64,000 bases of DNA from Legionella beliardensis (GCF_900452395.1 NZ_UGNV01000001.1:3106435-3170434), one strand, 5' to 3'; counted from the first letter of the stretch, positions 9,423-19,053 are shown. Notes: a model not told the origin generated them from the sequence alone. Numbers and translations: made by a program.

Positions 9423-9468
9423 TTTAACAGACCTTTGGCATAAGCGATTATGACAGAGGTCTGTTAAA
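9423..9468. terminator. Two-tier bidirectional terminator hairpin shared by katE and the acyltransferase gene
   Basis: A perfect 12-bp outer stem (TTTAACAGACCT with AGGTCTGTTAAA) encloses a symmetric 4/4 internal loop and a 5-bp inner stem (CATAA/TTATG) with a GCGA tetraloop. The stop codon of the minus-strand acyltransferase (9464-9466) lies inside the outer stem. Confidence 0.75.
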
Positions 9469-10672
9469 CATTGTCTAATTTCATGGCGGGTAGCTCATTC
9501 ATTAATTGAAATTTAACTTCTTTACTATCCATCTTTGCTAATTTTTGCTTAGCTAATTTGGCACCATGACGCCTAAAAGGCTGCTCTATGAGCTGATAAG
9601 AAAGCTCTGCTAAGAAGCAGGTTAAAAAAATAGCCGTAACAATTAACGCTGGAATATAGGTGCCGCTAATTTCTTCATGATGAAGATGAGCATATCTTGT
9701 CCACGCTTCCATTGTTATGCGATAAGCCGGCATATGTATTAAATACAAACTGTAAGAACGAGCGCCAAACCATTCCATAATAGGAGATAAAATAGGAACA
9801 AAAGGAATATAGCCTGCTTGATAAGAAGCAAGCCATACTAAAAAAGCACTCGTCATCGCAATTAAACCAACTGCTATAGGCAGTGCTGTTAATTGCGCTG
9901 GAATAGCGCCCAGTAAATAAAGTAAAAAAATAACAATGATTGCTTTTTTAAGAAATGAGTTCTTTAAAAAAGTAGGATTAAATAAATGATACAGATTTGC
10001 TTGTGAAAACAGATAAATTAAAACACCCCAGAGCATAGCATCCAGCCTAAAGCACCATGCTAGCTCTTTTGGAAGTCTAAGAATAAAGAATTGCACCATG
10101 ATACCAGCAAGAAGTATTTTCCAACGTGCATTTTTTACTGTAAAAAATAAAAATAACGGAAAAATAAGATAAAATTGCTCTTCCAGTGCTAAGCTCCAAT
10201 AGACAGGATGAGGCTCGAGTATGCCTTTTACATTGGCTAAATTTGCCCAAAAAGTCATAACTGCTGTCATACTACGTATATTCTCATAAATACTTCCAAA
10301 TACATGAGTAGAGTTAAAACAACAAGCTAGAACTAAATGAATTAATAACCACAACCAAGCTACCGGAATTAAGCGATACGCCCTCTTTAACCAAAAGACT
10401 TGAAAACTTTCCCAAAAACAAGAATTGCGATAACGATCGAAAAAATCCATATAACTCTTACTAATGACGTAGCCTGAAATACAAAAAAATAAATCAACGC
10501 CTGTCCAAGGGCTATAAATAAGGAACAACTTGACGAAATAGTCACTATAGATTACGGCTGGAAAATGACAAAGTAACGTCATTAAGATAGCAACTGCACG
10601 TAAATATTCAATTTCTAGGTTTTTTTTATGTAAGTCCAATTTCAATCTCTGAAAATTTTCAAGTAACATCAT
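9464..10672 (-). CDS. Acyltransferase family 3 (OafA/NodX-like) membrane protein
   Basis: 402 aa. The N-terminal motif EYLRAVAILMTLLCHFP carries the conserved His of acyltransferase-3 proteins, followed by ~10 hydrophobic segments and the typical FISGYVIS- and LALEEQFYLIFPLFL-like blocks. These enzymes acylate surface polysaccharides such as O-antigen or peptidoglycan across the inner membrane. The start has tandem ATGs immediately after AGAGGG, so the second Met is equally likely. No polysaccharide genes flank it, so the substrate is unknown. Confidence 0.88.
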   Translation of the reverse strand: MMLLENFQRLKLDLHKKNLEIEYLRAVAILMTLLCHFPAVIYSDYFVKLFLIYSPWTGVDLFFCISGYVISKSYMDFFDRYRNSCFWESFQVFWLKRAYRLIPVAWLWLLIHLVLACCFNSTHVFGSIYENIRSMTAVMTFWANLANVKGILEPHPVYWSLALEEQFYLIFPLFLFFTVKNARWKILLAGIMVQFFILRLPKELAWCFRLDAMLWGVLIYLFSQANLYHLFNPTFLKNSFLKKAIIVIFLLYLLGAIPAQLTALPIAVGLIAMTSAFLVWLASYQAGYIPFVPILSPIMEWFGARSYSLYLIHMPAYRITMEAWTRYAHLHHEEISGTYIPALIVTAIFLTCFLAELSYQLIEQPFRRHGAKLAKQKLAKMDSKEVKFQLMNELPAMKLDNV

Positions 10673-10985
10673 CCCTCTAAAACCTCTTTGACACTTTTCT
10701 GCACTACTTATTTCTATACTGATTAAACCTGAAGGTATTGATTTTTCACGACTTACTTTTTTTTACTAGTGAATGCTAAAAATTGCGTAATAGCAAGAGC
10801 TGCTATAAATTTTTTAAATATTCATTAAAGAAAAAAAGCAATAGTAAAAATCCCTCTACCTTCAGGTTCAATGCCATAGACTATACTAACTTAAGTGATG
10901 ATTTTTTTATGCACTTATATGCAAGTAAATACTTTATAAAAATTCATTTAACCCATCTATAAAAACTCTTTAAAAGGAATTAATT
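10673..10985. promoter_or_regulatory. Divergent intergenic region with a 12-bp inverted repeat
   Basis: This stretch separates the divergent acyltransferase and alcohol dehydrogenase genes. It holds a perfect inverted repeat, AACCTGAAGGTA at 10726-10737 and its complement at 10857-10868, about 119 bp apart, with a very AT-rich interior. AAAAGGAA precedes the dehydrogenase ATG. No coding frame is convincing. Confidence 0.45.
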
Positions 10986-12167
10986 ATGAAAGCACTATGT
11001 TGGCATGGAAAGCATGATGTCAGAGTTGATACCGTTGAGGATCCTAAAATTCTTCATGAACGCGATGCAATCATTCGAGTGACCGCTACAGCAATTTGTG
11101 GCTCTGATTTGCATCTTTACAATGGCTTAGTCCCTACCATGGAATCAGGCGATATTTTAGGCCACGAGTTTATGGGCGAAGTGGTTGAAGTTGGCTCTGC
11201 CAATAAAAAATTAAAGGTAGGCGATCGCGTCGTTGTACCTTTTGCAATTGCTTGCGGTGAATGTTTTTTTTGTAAAAAGAATTTATTCTCTTTGTGTGAA
11301 AACTCAAATCCTAATGCTGAGATTGCTAAAGAACGCATGGGGCATTCACCAGCAGGGTTATTTGGTTATTCTCATATGATGGGCGGTTTTGATGGTGGCC
11401 AGGCAGAGTATACACGAGTTCCCTATGCTGACTTCGGCCCTATGGTTATTCCTGAAGGCTACAGTGATGAACAGGTTTTATTCTTAACTGATATCTTCCC
11501 TACAGGTTACATGGCCGCTGAAAATTGCAATATTCAACCAGGTGATACCATTGCCATTTGGGGTTGCGGGCCTGTAGGCCAATTTGCTATCCAAAGCGCT
11601 TGGATGTTAGGCGCAGGACGTGTCATTGCTATTGACTGTGTCCCAGAGCGCTTAAAACTAGCTGAAGAATGGGGCAAAGCTGAAACGATTAATTTTAAAG
11701 AAAAAGATGTTTATGAAGAATTAATGAACATGACAAAAGGTATGGGGCCAGATGGCTGTATTGATGCCGTAGGAACTGAAGCACATGCTGGGCCAAAATT
11801 TGATGCCATGCTTGATAAAGCAAAACAAGTATTGCACTTAACTTCCGATAGACCACGCTGCTTGAGAGAGGCAATCATGTGCTGTCGAAAAGGCGGTACT
11901 ATTTCTATTCCAGGTGTTTATCTTGGTTTTGCCGATAATATTCCTTTTGGTGCTGCTATGAACAAAGGATTAACCTTTAAAATGGGCCAAACGCATGTTC
12001 AACGCTATCTGCCTTTATTATTAGCAAAAATAATGGACGGCAAAATTGATCCTACGCGCGTTATTTCGCATCGAATAACCTTAGATGAAGCACCAACAGC
12101 TTATGAAAAATTCTGCGAAAAAGAAGATGGCTGTATTAAGGTCGTCATGACACCTAGTTATCATTAA
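10986..12167 (+). CDS. Zinc-dependent alcohol dehydrogenase (glutathione-independent formaldehyde dehydrogenase-like)
   Basis: 393 aa, medium-chain dehydrogenase fold. Catalytic zinc ligands are visible in [13 protein letters not shown] and [10 protein letters not shown]; structural-zinc cysteines are in [15 protein letters not shown]. The Rossmann motif is [19 protein letters not shown] near residue 190. The insert [24 protein letters not shown] is typical of the formaldehyde dehydrogenase-like branch. Substrate could be formaldehyde or another short alcohol or aldehyde with NAD. It is monocistronic, with a clear terminator after it. Confidence 0.88.
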   Translation: MKALCWHGKHDVRVDTVEDPKILHERDAIIRVTATAICGSDLHLYNGLVPTMESGDILGHEFMGEVVEVGSANKKLKVGDRVVVPFAIACGECFFCKKNLFSLCENSNPNAEIAKERMGHSPAGLFGYSHMMGGFDGGQAEYTRVPYADFGPMVIPEGYSDEQVLFLTDIFPTGYMAAENCNIQPGDTIAIWGCGPVGQFAIQSAWMLGAGRVIAIDCVPERLKLAEEWGKAETINFKEKDVYEELMNMTKGMGPDGCIDAVGTEAHAGPKFDAMLDKAKQVLHLTSDRPRCLREAIMCCRKGGTISIPGVYLGFADNIPFGAAMNKGLTFKMGQTHVQRYLPLLLAKIMDGKIDPTRVISHRITLDEAPTAYEKFCEKEDGCIKVVMTPSYH

Positions 12168-12193
12168 TAATATTTGATGATACCCCTTCGTCG

Positions 12194-12222
12194 CCCTTCT
12201 CTTTTTAAAGAGAGGGGCTTTT
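12194..12222 (+). terminator. Rho-independent terminator after alcohol dehydrogenase gene
   Basis: CCCTTCTCTTT pairs with AAAGAGAGGGG (one T-G wobble) around a TT loop, then CTTTTC. Confidence 0.8.
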
Positions 12223-12306
12223 CAATAACTAATTTAGCTTAAGCCATTTAATCCCTTCCTAGGCCGAGTTATACTTAACTATTAAGCAATTAAACACCGT
12301 ATCTTA

Positions 12307-13053
12307 ATGATTAACTTTATTAAAGGGATGAGTTACCTATCTTTAGGCATGGTGCACCTGCCAACCAAAGGCTTAAAAAGATTTGTCATTTTACCTATTA
12401 TCTTTAATCTGTTTGTCTTTATCGGGCTTTTTTATCTTATTTATCATTACCTTTTCCCGCTTTCTAATTATTATATTAACCAATTACCATCGTGGTTGAG
12501 TTTCTTAAGTGGTGTTTTTGTATTTTTTTTCATCGTCAGCTGTTTTCTCTTTTTTCTTGCTACCTTTACGGTGTTATTTAATTTAGTTGCCGCTCCTTTT
12601 AATGGGCTTTTAGCAGAGCGGGCGCAATATTTATTACGTAATCAAATGATTCCTGAGCTAACCTTTGCTGAAATTACGGTGCGCACCATTAAGCGGCAAA
12701 TGCAATTTATTCGCTATTTTTTCCCCCGCTTTTTAGGGATGTGTGTTCTATTTTTTATACCGTTTATTCATCCTTTTTTTCCTTTTCTCTGGTTTGCATT
12801 TAACTCTTGGATTTTAAGCATGCAATACCAAGATTATGCAATGGATAATAACTTAGTTGATTTTAAAACCATGCGCCAATTAATGAAGCAGAACAAAGAT
12901 GAATCGCTGGGTTTTGGTCTATTTATTAATTTTATTAGTTTTATACCCATTTTAAACATCATTAGCATGCCTGCAGGTGTTATAGGTGGTGTTTTAATGT
13001 TTTGTGATAGACACAGCCAAAGATTGCCACCTATTCTGATTAGAAAGCAGTAG
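12307..13053 (+). CDS. cysZ: EI24/CysZ-family membrane protein
   Basis: 248 aa. The N-terminal block FIKGMSYLSLGMVHLPTKGLKRFVILPIIFNL matches the start of CysZ/EI24 proteins, with about four further hydrophobic segments and the NLVAAPFNGLLAERAQ block. E. coli CysZ mediates sulfate uptake for cysteine synthesis. No cysteine genes are adjacent, so the sulfate role is inferred from family alone. There is no strong Shine-Dalgarno before ATG 12307. Confidence 0.8.
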   Translation: MINFIKGMSYLSLGMVHLPTKGLKRFVILPIIFNLFVFIGLFYLIYHYLFPLSNYYINQLPSWLSFLSGVFVFFFIVSCFLFFLATFTVLFNLVAAPFNGLLAERAQYLLRNQMIPELTFAEITVRTIKRQMQFIRYFFPRFLGMCVLFFIPFIHPFFPFLWFAFNSWILSMQYQDYAMDNNLVDFKTMRQLMKQNKDESLGFGLFINFISFIPILNIISMPAGVIGGVLMFCDRHSQRLPPILIRKQ

Positions 13054-13164
13054 GCGGTTGCGGTAAGAAAAATTTAGGAGAGAAGTCGCGTAGAATTAAA
13101 TTATTCTGACTAAATTTAATAACCATTCATGCTTAATTGCGAATAATACTTAGCGAAGAGAATT

Positions 13165-14109
13165 ATGGAATATAAAGATTATTATAAAATAATGGGACTC
13201 GAGCGCGATGTAAACCAGGAAGAAATCAAACGAGCTTATCGAAAATTAGCACGTAAATACCACCCTGATGTAAGCAAAGAGCCTAATGCTGAAAATAAAT
13301 TTAAAGAATTAGGTGAAGCGTATGACGTATTAAAAGATCCTGAAAAAAGAGCAAAATACGATCAATATGGCCAATACTGGCAGAACCCTCCTGGCTCAGC
13401 ACATGGCGCACACGGCGCACAATCGGATAGCTATCAATATAGCCAACATTTTGATGATACAAGCGCTACTGATTTTGAAGATTTCCTAAATAATATTTTC
13501 AAGCAACGTTACCAACAAGAGCAGGAAGATTATTTTGCAGAATCCTTAGATATTCATGCCAAACTCACCATTAATTTAGAAGATAGTTTTCATGGGACTG
13601 AAAAGACATTGCAATTACAAAAGCCTGTAATGGGCCCGCAGGGCGTACCTACCTATGAAACTCGCGCTATTAAAGTAAAAATTCCTAAGGGCGTCACTGA
13701 TAAACAACAGATTCGCTTAAAAGGCCAGGGTAATCAAGGACGAAAACACCAAAAAGGGGATTTATACATTGAAATTAATATTGCCCCTCACCCTTGGTAT
13801 AAATTAGAAAAAAAAGACATTCATTTAGAATTACCTATTACACCTTGGGAAGCGACATTAGGCGCGGCCATTCAAGTGCCAACGCTTGGCGGGCCCGTAA
13901 AGCTTAAAATTCCTAAGCTATCCCAAACCGGCAAACAGATGCGGCTTAAAGGACGTGGCTTACCAGGACAACCACCGGGCGATCAAATTATTACCTTAAA
14001 AATTGTTATATCAACTACCGATAATGCTGAAGTGAATAAGTTATATGAGCAAATTGCCAGCGCAACCACGTTTAATCCACGCAAAAATTTAGGAGTAAGT
14101 GATGAATAA
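13165..14109 (+). CDS. cbpA: DnaJ-like co-chaperone / curved-DNA-binding protein CbpA
   Basis: 314 aa. A J domain occupies residues 1-70 with the HPD triad in KYHPDVS. There is a short linker with G/H/S/Q residues, no zinc-finger repeats, and C-terminal DnaJ substrate-binding domains ([20 protein letters not shown] through [13 protein letters not shown]). Lack of the CxxCxGxG zinc region distinguishes it from DnaJ. It stimulates DnaK and binds curved DNA. The following cbpM-like gene overlaps it by 8 bp, the standard cbpAM arrangement. Confidence 0.93.
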   Translation: MEYKDYYKIMGLERDVNQEEIKRAYRKLARKYHPDVSKEPNAENKFKELGEAYDVLKDPEKRAKYDQYGQYWQNPPGSAHGAHGAQSDSYQYSQHFDDTSATDFEDFLNNIFKQRYQQEQEDYFAESLDIHAKLTINLEDSFHGTEKTLQLQKPVMGPQGVPTYETRAIKVKIPKGVTDKQQIRLKGQGNQGRKHQKGDLYIEINIAPHPWYKLEKKDIHLELPITPWEATLGAAIQVPTLGGPVKLKIPKLSQTGKQMRLKGRGLPGQPPGDQIITLKIVISTTDNAEVNKLYEQIASATTFNPRKNLGVSDE

Positions 14110-14407
14110 AAATCACAATGATTCTCAACCAACTGAGTGTGAAGAGCAATTTTATTTATCTTTACAAGAAATCACTTATTCTTTTAGCGTCTCACAAACC
14201 ACCATTCTCGATATCATTGATGAAGGCATTATTTCTGCAAACAAAAATGAACAAGATGAATGGCAATTTGACAATGAAGCATTTCGGCGCATTCGCATGG
14301 TTTTACAGTTAACGCGCGATCTAGGCGTTAATTTAGCTGGTGCCGGCCTAGCCATTGAACTATTAAATGAAATTGAGCGCTTACAAAGGCTTATTGATCA
14401 TAAATGA
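14102..14407 (+). CDS. cbpM: CbpM-like chaperone modulator (MerR_2 family)
   Basis: 101 aa from ATG 14102, selected over GTG 14099 because AGGAG at 14091-14095 gives 6-nt spacing. It contains a MerR-like helix-turn-helix ([25 protein letters not shown]) and a C-terminal helix [22 protein letters not shown], as in CbpM. CbpM binds the J domain of CbpA and blocks both its DnaK co-chaperone and DNA-binding activities. The 8-bp overlap with cbpA suggests translational coupling. Confidence 0.88.
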   Translation: MNKNHNDSQPTECEEQFYLSLQEITYSFSVSQTTILDIIDEGIISANKNEQDEWQFDNEAFRRIRMVLQLTRDLGVNLAGAGLAIELLNEIERLQRLIDHK

Positions 14408-14438
14408 TATTTTTAGTTTTAATTATTTAGAGATATTT

Positions 14439-15383
14439 ATGTCAATTTTAAAAAAACCGGGATTAATTTCTCATAATGAAGCAACTTCTTCCCTTAAAGA
14501 CGCTGCCTCACAGGCTAGAGAACGTATTTTGCAGGCAGGCGATCAACCTCATGCAACCGTTGCAGCCCAATTAGATTTATTAGAAGCACTACAGGAATTT
14601 GATTTCGGTCGCTTTTTATTACAAAACCAAGGCATCAATGGCTACTGGACGCATTATATGCTAACGCACCCGATGGTAGGGCGACAAACCGGTAAAAATA
14701 ATCAGGGGCAGCCCTTTACCTCATTAGAAAAATTTCTTTTAGATGAAGCACCAACCATGCTTGCCACACAACAACGTTTTAATATTTTCCTGCAAGAAAG
14801 CCAAGAAATGGTTAAAGAAGGGGCCGTATTAGCATCCATCCCTTGTGGCCTTCTGGCAGAACTACTTTATCTTGATTTTAGTCAAGTGAGCCATTGCCGA
14901 CTTATTGGTATTGATTTTGACCAGCAAACACTTAAAGATGCAGAAACTATAGCAACTGAGAAAAAACTAACGCAATTTACTAAATACCATCAAGAAAATG
15001 CTTGGTCACTTAAAGCCGTAGCAGAATATGATTTAATTACTAGCAATGGCTTAACTATTTATGAGCCTGACGATGAGCAGGTTGCGAAATTATATAAGCT
15101 TTTTTATCAAGCCCTTAAACCAGGCGGTAAATTAGTAACTAGTTTTTTAACCCCGCCACCTGGTTTAACCGCAGAATGCGAATGGAACATGGCGGCCCTT
15201 AATAAAGAGCATTTATTATTACAACAAACGCTTTTTGCTAATATTATTAATGCTAAATTTCGCTGTTTCCGCAGCTCAGATTTAACTAAACAGCTGTTGA
15301 TGCAGACAGGCTTTCATAATATTAAATTTATATACGATAAGGCCCATTTATTTCCAACGGTCGTAGCCTATAAAGAGCCTTAA
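14439..15383 (+). CDS. Class I SAM-dependent methyltransferase
   Basis: 314 aa from ATG 14439; the longer frame from 14367 lies within cbpM and lacks a ribosome site. The SAM-binding region reads VLASIPCGLLAELL then LIGIDFDQQTLKDAE, with the later strand YDLITSNGLTIYEPDD and the hinge LKPGGKLVTSFLTPP. The glycine-rich motif I is degenerate (IPCGLL). A 130-residue N-terminal extension of unknown function precedes the fold. The substrate is not recognisable; it follows cbpAM and may share their transcript. Confidence 0.75.
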   Translation: MSILKKPGLISHNEATSSLKDAASQARERILQAGDQPHATVAAQLDLLEALQEFDFGRFLLQNQGINGYWTHYMLTHPMVGRQTGKNNQGQPFTSLEKFLLDEAPTMLATQQRFNIFLQESQEMVKEGAVLASIPCGLLAELLYLDFSQVSHCRLIGIDFDQQTLKDAETIATEKKLTQFTKYHQENAWSLKAVAEYDLITSNGLTIYEPDDEQVAKLYKLFYQALKPGGKLVTSFLTPPPGLTAECEWNMAALNKEHLLLQQTLFANIINAKFRCFRSSDLTKQLLMQTGFHNIKFIYDKAHLFPTVVAYKEP

Positions 15384-15401
15384 AACAGAGGAAGTAATCT
15401 C

Positions 15402-15950
15402 GTGAAAACTTTTCTAGCTTTGATTTGCTCACTTTTTATAAATAATTTAAGTGCGGCTACCACGCTTAAGCAAGCGCTTAGCGATTATTGTAATGAATCG
15501 GGTGGACAGGTAGAAACCATGCCTGCGCAATTTGGCACAAGTGCTGGCTTAGTAGAAGGCTTTAGCAAAAATTTCTGTACATTTAAAATAGATAACGGCT
15601 TCATTGCCGTTGGTTTAACTACCTTTGCTTCATCAAAACCTAATATTGCGGCTACCTTGATTAAGCAATTACCCCCTATTGCGCCTGATTCGCCGCTATT
15701 GAAAGGCAAATACAACAATCCTTCGCTTAATTTTTGTAAAAATTTAGGAGGCTCAAGTATTTCCTTTTTAGTCGCTAGCGGTGGTTTTAGTAACGCATTA
15801 GGTCAAACAGATATCTGTGTTTTTGGCGATGGCTCTATGGTCAGTGGTTGGTCATTACTTTATATTGCCAATGGTAGAACTGGGTATCATGTAGTAAGAG
15901 AGAAAATAAAAGCAGACCCACTAACCATTCAAATCCCAAACCAAAAATGA
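15402..15950 (+). CDS. Exported protein with two DUF333-like cysteine/glycine modules
   Basis: 182 aa from GTG 15402 with GAGG 10 nt upstream. Residues 1-18 are a signal peptide (ending LSAAT). The mature part has two similar modules, each with C, GG and a late C followed by a glycine: YCNESGGQVE ... NFCTF and FCKNLGGSSI ... DICVFGDGSMVSGW. The GDGSMVSGW ending resembles the DGSxCxxW ending of DUF333 proteins. The four cysteines could form disulfides in the periplasm. Function unknown; the family link is tentative. Confidence 0.6.
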   Translation: MKTFLALICSLFINNLSAATTLKQALSDYCNESGGQVETMPAQFGTSAGLVEGFSKNFCTFKIDNGFIAVGLTTFASSKPNIAATLIKQLPPIAPDSPLLKGKYNNPSLNFCKNLGGSSISFLVASGGFSNALGQTDICVFGDGSMVSGWSLLYIANGRTGYHVVREKIKADPLTIQIPNQK

Positions 15951-15952
15951 TT

Positions 15953-15980
15953 AAAAGCTTAGCTAAAACGCTAAGCTTTT
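15953..15980. terminator. Bidirectional Rho-independent terminator
   Basis: AAAAGCTTAGC pairs perfectly with GCTAAGCTTTT around TAAAAC. It serves the convergent genes ending at 15950 (plus) and 15988 (minus); A runs on the left arm give a U tract in either direction. Confidence 0.85.
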
Positions 15981-15987
15981 AAAAAGA

Positions 15988-16266
15988 TTAACGCTCGTCA
16001 CAAACGGTATAAAAGCCATGGCGATAAGGGTTACTGCGCGCTCTAAACACATAGTCACGGCAATATTGGCCGCGCTCATCTCTATAACGTTTATCCAGGC
16101 GAAAAGCAAAGTCATTAAAATTCATATCCTGTTGCCATTCCTGCTGCTGTCTTGCCCTATCCTCGGCATCCATTTTATTAAAATATTTACTAAGTTTACT
16201 GGCATAACTAATGGATACAAATAATGTCGCTAAAAAAGCCATTAGGAAAACAATTTTTTTAGTCAT
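15988..16266 (-). CDS. Small exported protein, 92 aa, unknown function
   Basis: The N terminus (KKIVFLMAFLATLFVSISYAS) is a good signal peptide with a likely cut after SYA. The mature ~70 residues are charged and end in YCRDYVFRARSNPYRHGFYTVCDER, with two cysteines that could pair. The YCRDY ... C ending recalls the C terminus of small rickettsial/Legionella surface-antigen-like proteins, but the glycine zipper of those proteins is absent. A TTTAATATT lies upstream near 16292-16300, one base from the PmrA-type consensus. Function unknown. Confidence 0.65.
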   Translation of the reverse strand: MTKKIVFLMAFLATLFVSISYASKLSKYFNKMDAEDRARQQQEWQQDMNFNDFAFRLDKRYRDERGQYCRDYVFRARSNPYRHGFYTVCDER

Positions 16267-16385
16267 AGTAGCTCTAATTAATTCAACAAGAGCAATATTA
16301 AAACATAAAAAGACAGAACAGACAAATTAGGCTTCTTTAATGACTTAATTAAATAAGTAAATTTTTACCAAGATTTTAATAGTTT

Positions 16386-16394
16386 CTTAATATT
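16386..16394 (+). promoter_or_regulatory. PmrA-element-like CTTAATATT upstream of CaaX orphan
   Basis: An exact match to the cTTAATatT element I recall as published for PmrA-controlled Legionella effectors, 112 bp before the ATG at 16507. In AT-rich DNA a 9-mer like this arises by chance a few times per window, so position and the downstream gene type carry the argument. Confidence 0.4.
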
Positions 16395-16506
16395 CATTGC
16401 ATACATTAATCACTAACTTAGTATGTAATGAATAAACATCATCAGGCACTTCTTAGCAAATCGCCACATTCTTACTAAGATTTCATCCAAAAACTTAGGA
16501 ATTATT

Positions 16507-17385
16507 ATGCAGATTAAATCAGAGGTTAATACAAACTATTCTACGTGGCGAGACGAATATATTACGAAATTAGAGGCCAATAGCACTGGTCGACATGGCT
16601 TTCAAAATGGTTTTTATGGAAAATTGCTTATTGAAACATTTGAGAAAAAACACCCCGAACTATTGCCTTTAATTAAAGTAAATGAACAATTTATAAAACT
16701 GATACAGAAGTACACTGATGAGCTACGACGGGCTTATGCTTACGAATGGGACAAAGCAAAATCAGAGGCAAGTGATAATAAACTCATATTAGATTTCACA
16801 AATGAATTACATACGCAGGGTTTTTTATCTAAGGAAATAAAAAAAGTAGCCCCACCTCTTACGCAAGAAAATAGGTCAACTGCCTTAGGTTTGTTCAAAA
16901 GCTTGCCCAATAAAATAGAGAACCACCTCAAACCACAGCTAAATTTTGCCGAAGCACATGAGAAAATGGATGAAGAACTTGCAGAATTAATTTTCTCTTT
17001 TAATAAAGATGAGATTGGCTTTACTTCTACTGAAGGAGCACATGTATCTTTAACCAGTTATGAGCCTTTTAAAAAGTGGTTTGATAGTTTGCCAATTAGA
17101 AAAAGCCAGCAACTCAATGCCACCTATCAAGCCTATAAAGTAAATAGCAATACCATTGCAATCAATCAAGGCCTAAACACACCTGGAATTCGAATCGTAA
17201 GAAACGGTGAAGGCTTTCAAGTTGTGAGCAATTTAACCGCTAATGCCACTCCTTCAAATACAGCTAAAGAAAAAAATCTAATAACGACCTTAGATGCATT
17301 AAAGTCAGCGCTGCAAACACTTTGCAAGCAAGTAAAAGAAGAAGTTAAAAACGACAAACAAAAGGAAAATTGCTTAATTCAATAA
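16507..17385 (+). CDS. Orphan protein with C-terminal CaaX box (CLIQ), candidate Dot/Icm effector
   Basis: 292 aa, soluble, mostly helical, with no recognised domain and no signal peptide. The last four residues are C289-L-I-Q, a canonical CaaX prenylation motif with a Gln that favours farnesyltransferase. The preceding residues are lysine- and glutamate-rich (KQVKEEVKNDKQKEN), as in prenylated proteins that need a polybasic stretch. Bacteria have no CaaX prenyltransferases, but several Legionella effectors are prenylated in the host cell. TTAGGA lies just before ATG 16507, and a CTTAATATT element 112 bp upstream. Effector status is inference. Confidence 0.7.
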   Translation: MQIKSEVNTNYSTWRDEYITKLEANSTGRHGFQNGFYGKLLIETFEKKHPELLPLIKVNEQFIKLIQKYTDELRRAYAYEWDKAKSEASDNKLILDFTNELHTQGFLSKEIKKVAPPLTQENRSTALGLFKSLPNKIENHLKPQLNFAEAHEKMDEELAELIFSFNKDEIGFTSTEGAHVSLTSYEPFKKWFDSLPIRKSQQLNATYQAYKVNSNTIAINQGLNTPGIRIVRNGEGFQVVSNLTANATPSNTAKEKNLITTLDALKSALQTLCKQVKEEVKNDKQKENCLIQ

Positions 17386-17407
17386 GCTGTTTGCTCTCTA
17401 TTTCAAG

Positions 17408-17425
17408 GCCGTGCTGTAGCACGGC
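17408..17425. terminator. Short hairpin between convergent CaaX orphan and thyA
   Basis: GCCGTGC pairs with GCACGGC around TGTA, between stops at 17385 (plus) and 17432 (minus). It is GC-rich for this genome; T tracts are weak on both sides. Confidence 0.6.
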
Positions 17426-17431
17426 TTATCA

Positions 17432-18226
17432 TTATATAGCAATAGGCGCTTTAATGCCTGGATGAGCTTGATAATTTATAAAGCTAAAATCTTCATATTT
17501 GTAATCAAACAAGGTCTCTGGCCTGCGATTAATGATTAATTGCGGTAAAGAAAAGGGCTCTCTTGTTAACTGCGTGCGCGCCTGCTCTAAATGATTTTTG
17601 TATAAATGACAATCACCTCCCGTCCAGATAAAATCACCTACCTCAAGATCACATTGCTGGGCAATCATATAGGTTAGTAGCGAATAGGAAGCTATATTAA
17701 ATGGGACACCTAAAAAAACATCAGCAGAGCGTTGATATAATTGGCAGGATAGTTTTCCTTGCGCAACATAAAATTGAAAAAGCGCATGGCAAGGCATTAA
17801 TGCCATCTTATCAAGTTCACCGACATTCCAAGCACTGACTAAAAGCCGCCTTGAGTCCGGGTTAGTTTTAATCTGCTTTAATACGTCAGTTAATTGGTCG
17901 ATAGTGTGACCATCAGAAGCCAGCCAACTGCGCCATTGCTTGCCATAAATAGGCCCTAAATTACCCTGGCTATCAGCCCATTCATCCCAAATGGTAACGC
18001 CATTTTCATTTAAATAAGCAATATTAGTATCGCCACGTAAAAACCATAATAATTCATGAATAATACTACGTACATGCAGCTTTTTTGTAGTCACTAATGG
18101 AAAACCTGCCGCTAAATTAAAGCGCATCTGGTAACCAAATATTGATAATGTACCCGTGCCAGTCCTATCGGTCTTATCAACACCGAATTGTAAGATATGT
18201 TCTAAGAATGCTAAATATGTTTGCAT
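17432..18226 (-). CDS. thyA: Thymidylate synthase
   Basis: 264 aa, the same length as E. coli ThyA. Catalytic Cys146 is in [11 protein letters not shown]; the dUMP-binding [13 protein letters not shown] and [17 protein letters not shown] blocks are intact, as is the N-terminal [11 protein letters not shown] loop. It converts dUMP to dTMP with methylene-tetrahydrofolate, giving dihydrofolate. It overlaps the end of lgt by 16 bp, with a GGTGGA Shine-Dalgarno inside lgt. It is the last gene of the rppH-ptsP-tauE-lgt-thyA block. Confidence 0.98.
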   Translation of the reverse strand: MQTYLAFLEHILQFGVDKTDRTGTGTLSIFGYQMRFNLAAGFPLVTTKKLHVRSIIHELLWFLRGDTNIAYLNENGVTIWDEWADSQGNLGPIYGKQWRSWLASDGHTIDQLTDVLKQIKTNPDSRRLLVSAWNVGELDKMALMPCHALFQFYVAQGKLSCQLYQRSADVFLGVPFNIASYSLLTYMIAQQCDLEVGDFIWTGGDCHLYKNHLEQARTQLTREPFSLPQLIINRRPETLFDYKYEDFSFINYQAHPGIKAPIAI

Positions 18227-18993
18227 CGTTTATTCCACCATAACCAAAAGCCCGCAGCAAGCATAGGAATGGATAATAGCTGTCCCATGGTTAGCCAATT
18301 AAAAGCAATAAACCCGATTTGCGCATCCGGTTCCCGAAAAAATTCAATAATTAAGCGACTACATGCATAACCAATTAAAAAAATCGCAGAAACACAGCCA
18401 GCAGGCCGCGGCTTTGCTGCATACCACCAAACTAAAATAAATAAGGCAATGCCTTCTAATCCAAATTCATATAATTGAGAAGGGTGACGCGGCAAGCCAT
18501 CTGAGTGTGGAAATACCATGGCCCAAGGTGCATCGGTAACCCGTCCCCATAATTCACCATTGATAAAATTACCAAGCCTACCCGCAGCCAAGCCTAAGGG
18601 AACTAAGGGCGCTACAAAATCGCCAACTTCTAAAAATGGCTTTTTTATTTTACGCGCATATAATGTCAATGCGATAGCAACACCTAGTAATCCGCCATGA
18701 AAAGACATCCCACCTTCCCATAATTTAAAAAACATGAGGGGATTACTGATAAATTGCTGCGTGTTATAAAAGAGCATATAACCTAATCGGCCACCTAAAA
18801 TCACACCTAAGGCGGCATAAAAAATAAGATCGCTAATCTGCTCACTTGTCCAATTTAATTTGTAATGCTTGGCACGCCACTGCGCTAATCCCCAAGCAAT
18901 AGTAATTCCAACTAAATACATCAAGCCATACCAGTGTACTTTCAATGGCCCGATAGAAAATGCAACTGGGTCAATGGCAGGATAAGTTAACAT
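18211..18993 (-). CDS. lgt: Prolipoprotein diacylglyceryl transferase
   Basis: 260 aa with about seven hydrophobic segments. The Lgt signature is clear: [21 protein letters not shown], and the [24 protein letters not shown] block containing the conserved Arg and Asn residues. It transfers diacylglycerol from phosphatidylglycerol to the lipobox cysteine of prolipoproteins in the inner membrane. GAGG lies 8 nt before ATG 18993. Lipoproteins in this window (LpoA, DolP) are among its expected substrates. Confidence 0.97.
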   Translation of the reverse strand: MLTYPAIDPVAFSIGPLKVHWYGLMYLVGITIAWGLAQWRAKHYKLNWTSEQISDLIFYAALGVILGGRLGYMLFYNTQQFISNPLMFFKLWEGGMSFHGGLLGVAIALTLYARKIKKPFLEVGDFVAPLVPLGLAAGRLGNFINGELWGRVTDAPWAMVFPHSDGLPRHPSQLYEFGLEGIALFILVWWYAAKPRPAGCVSAIFLIGYACSRLIIEFFREPDAQIGFIAFNWLTMGQLLSIPMLAAGFWLWWNKRCKHI

Positions 18994-19053
18994 GTTCTTG
19001 CCTCAATTTATTTATAAATAATGCCGTCATTTAACTATTTATAAACACTCAAA

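Noticed and set aside
14367..14438. Upstream extension of the class I methyltransferase reading frame
   Set aside because: It overlaps cbpM, has no ribosome site, and adds residues unlike a protein start; ATG 14439 is the better start.
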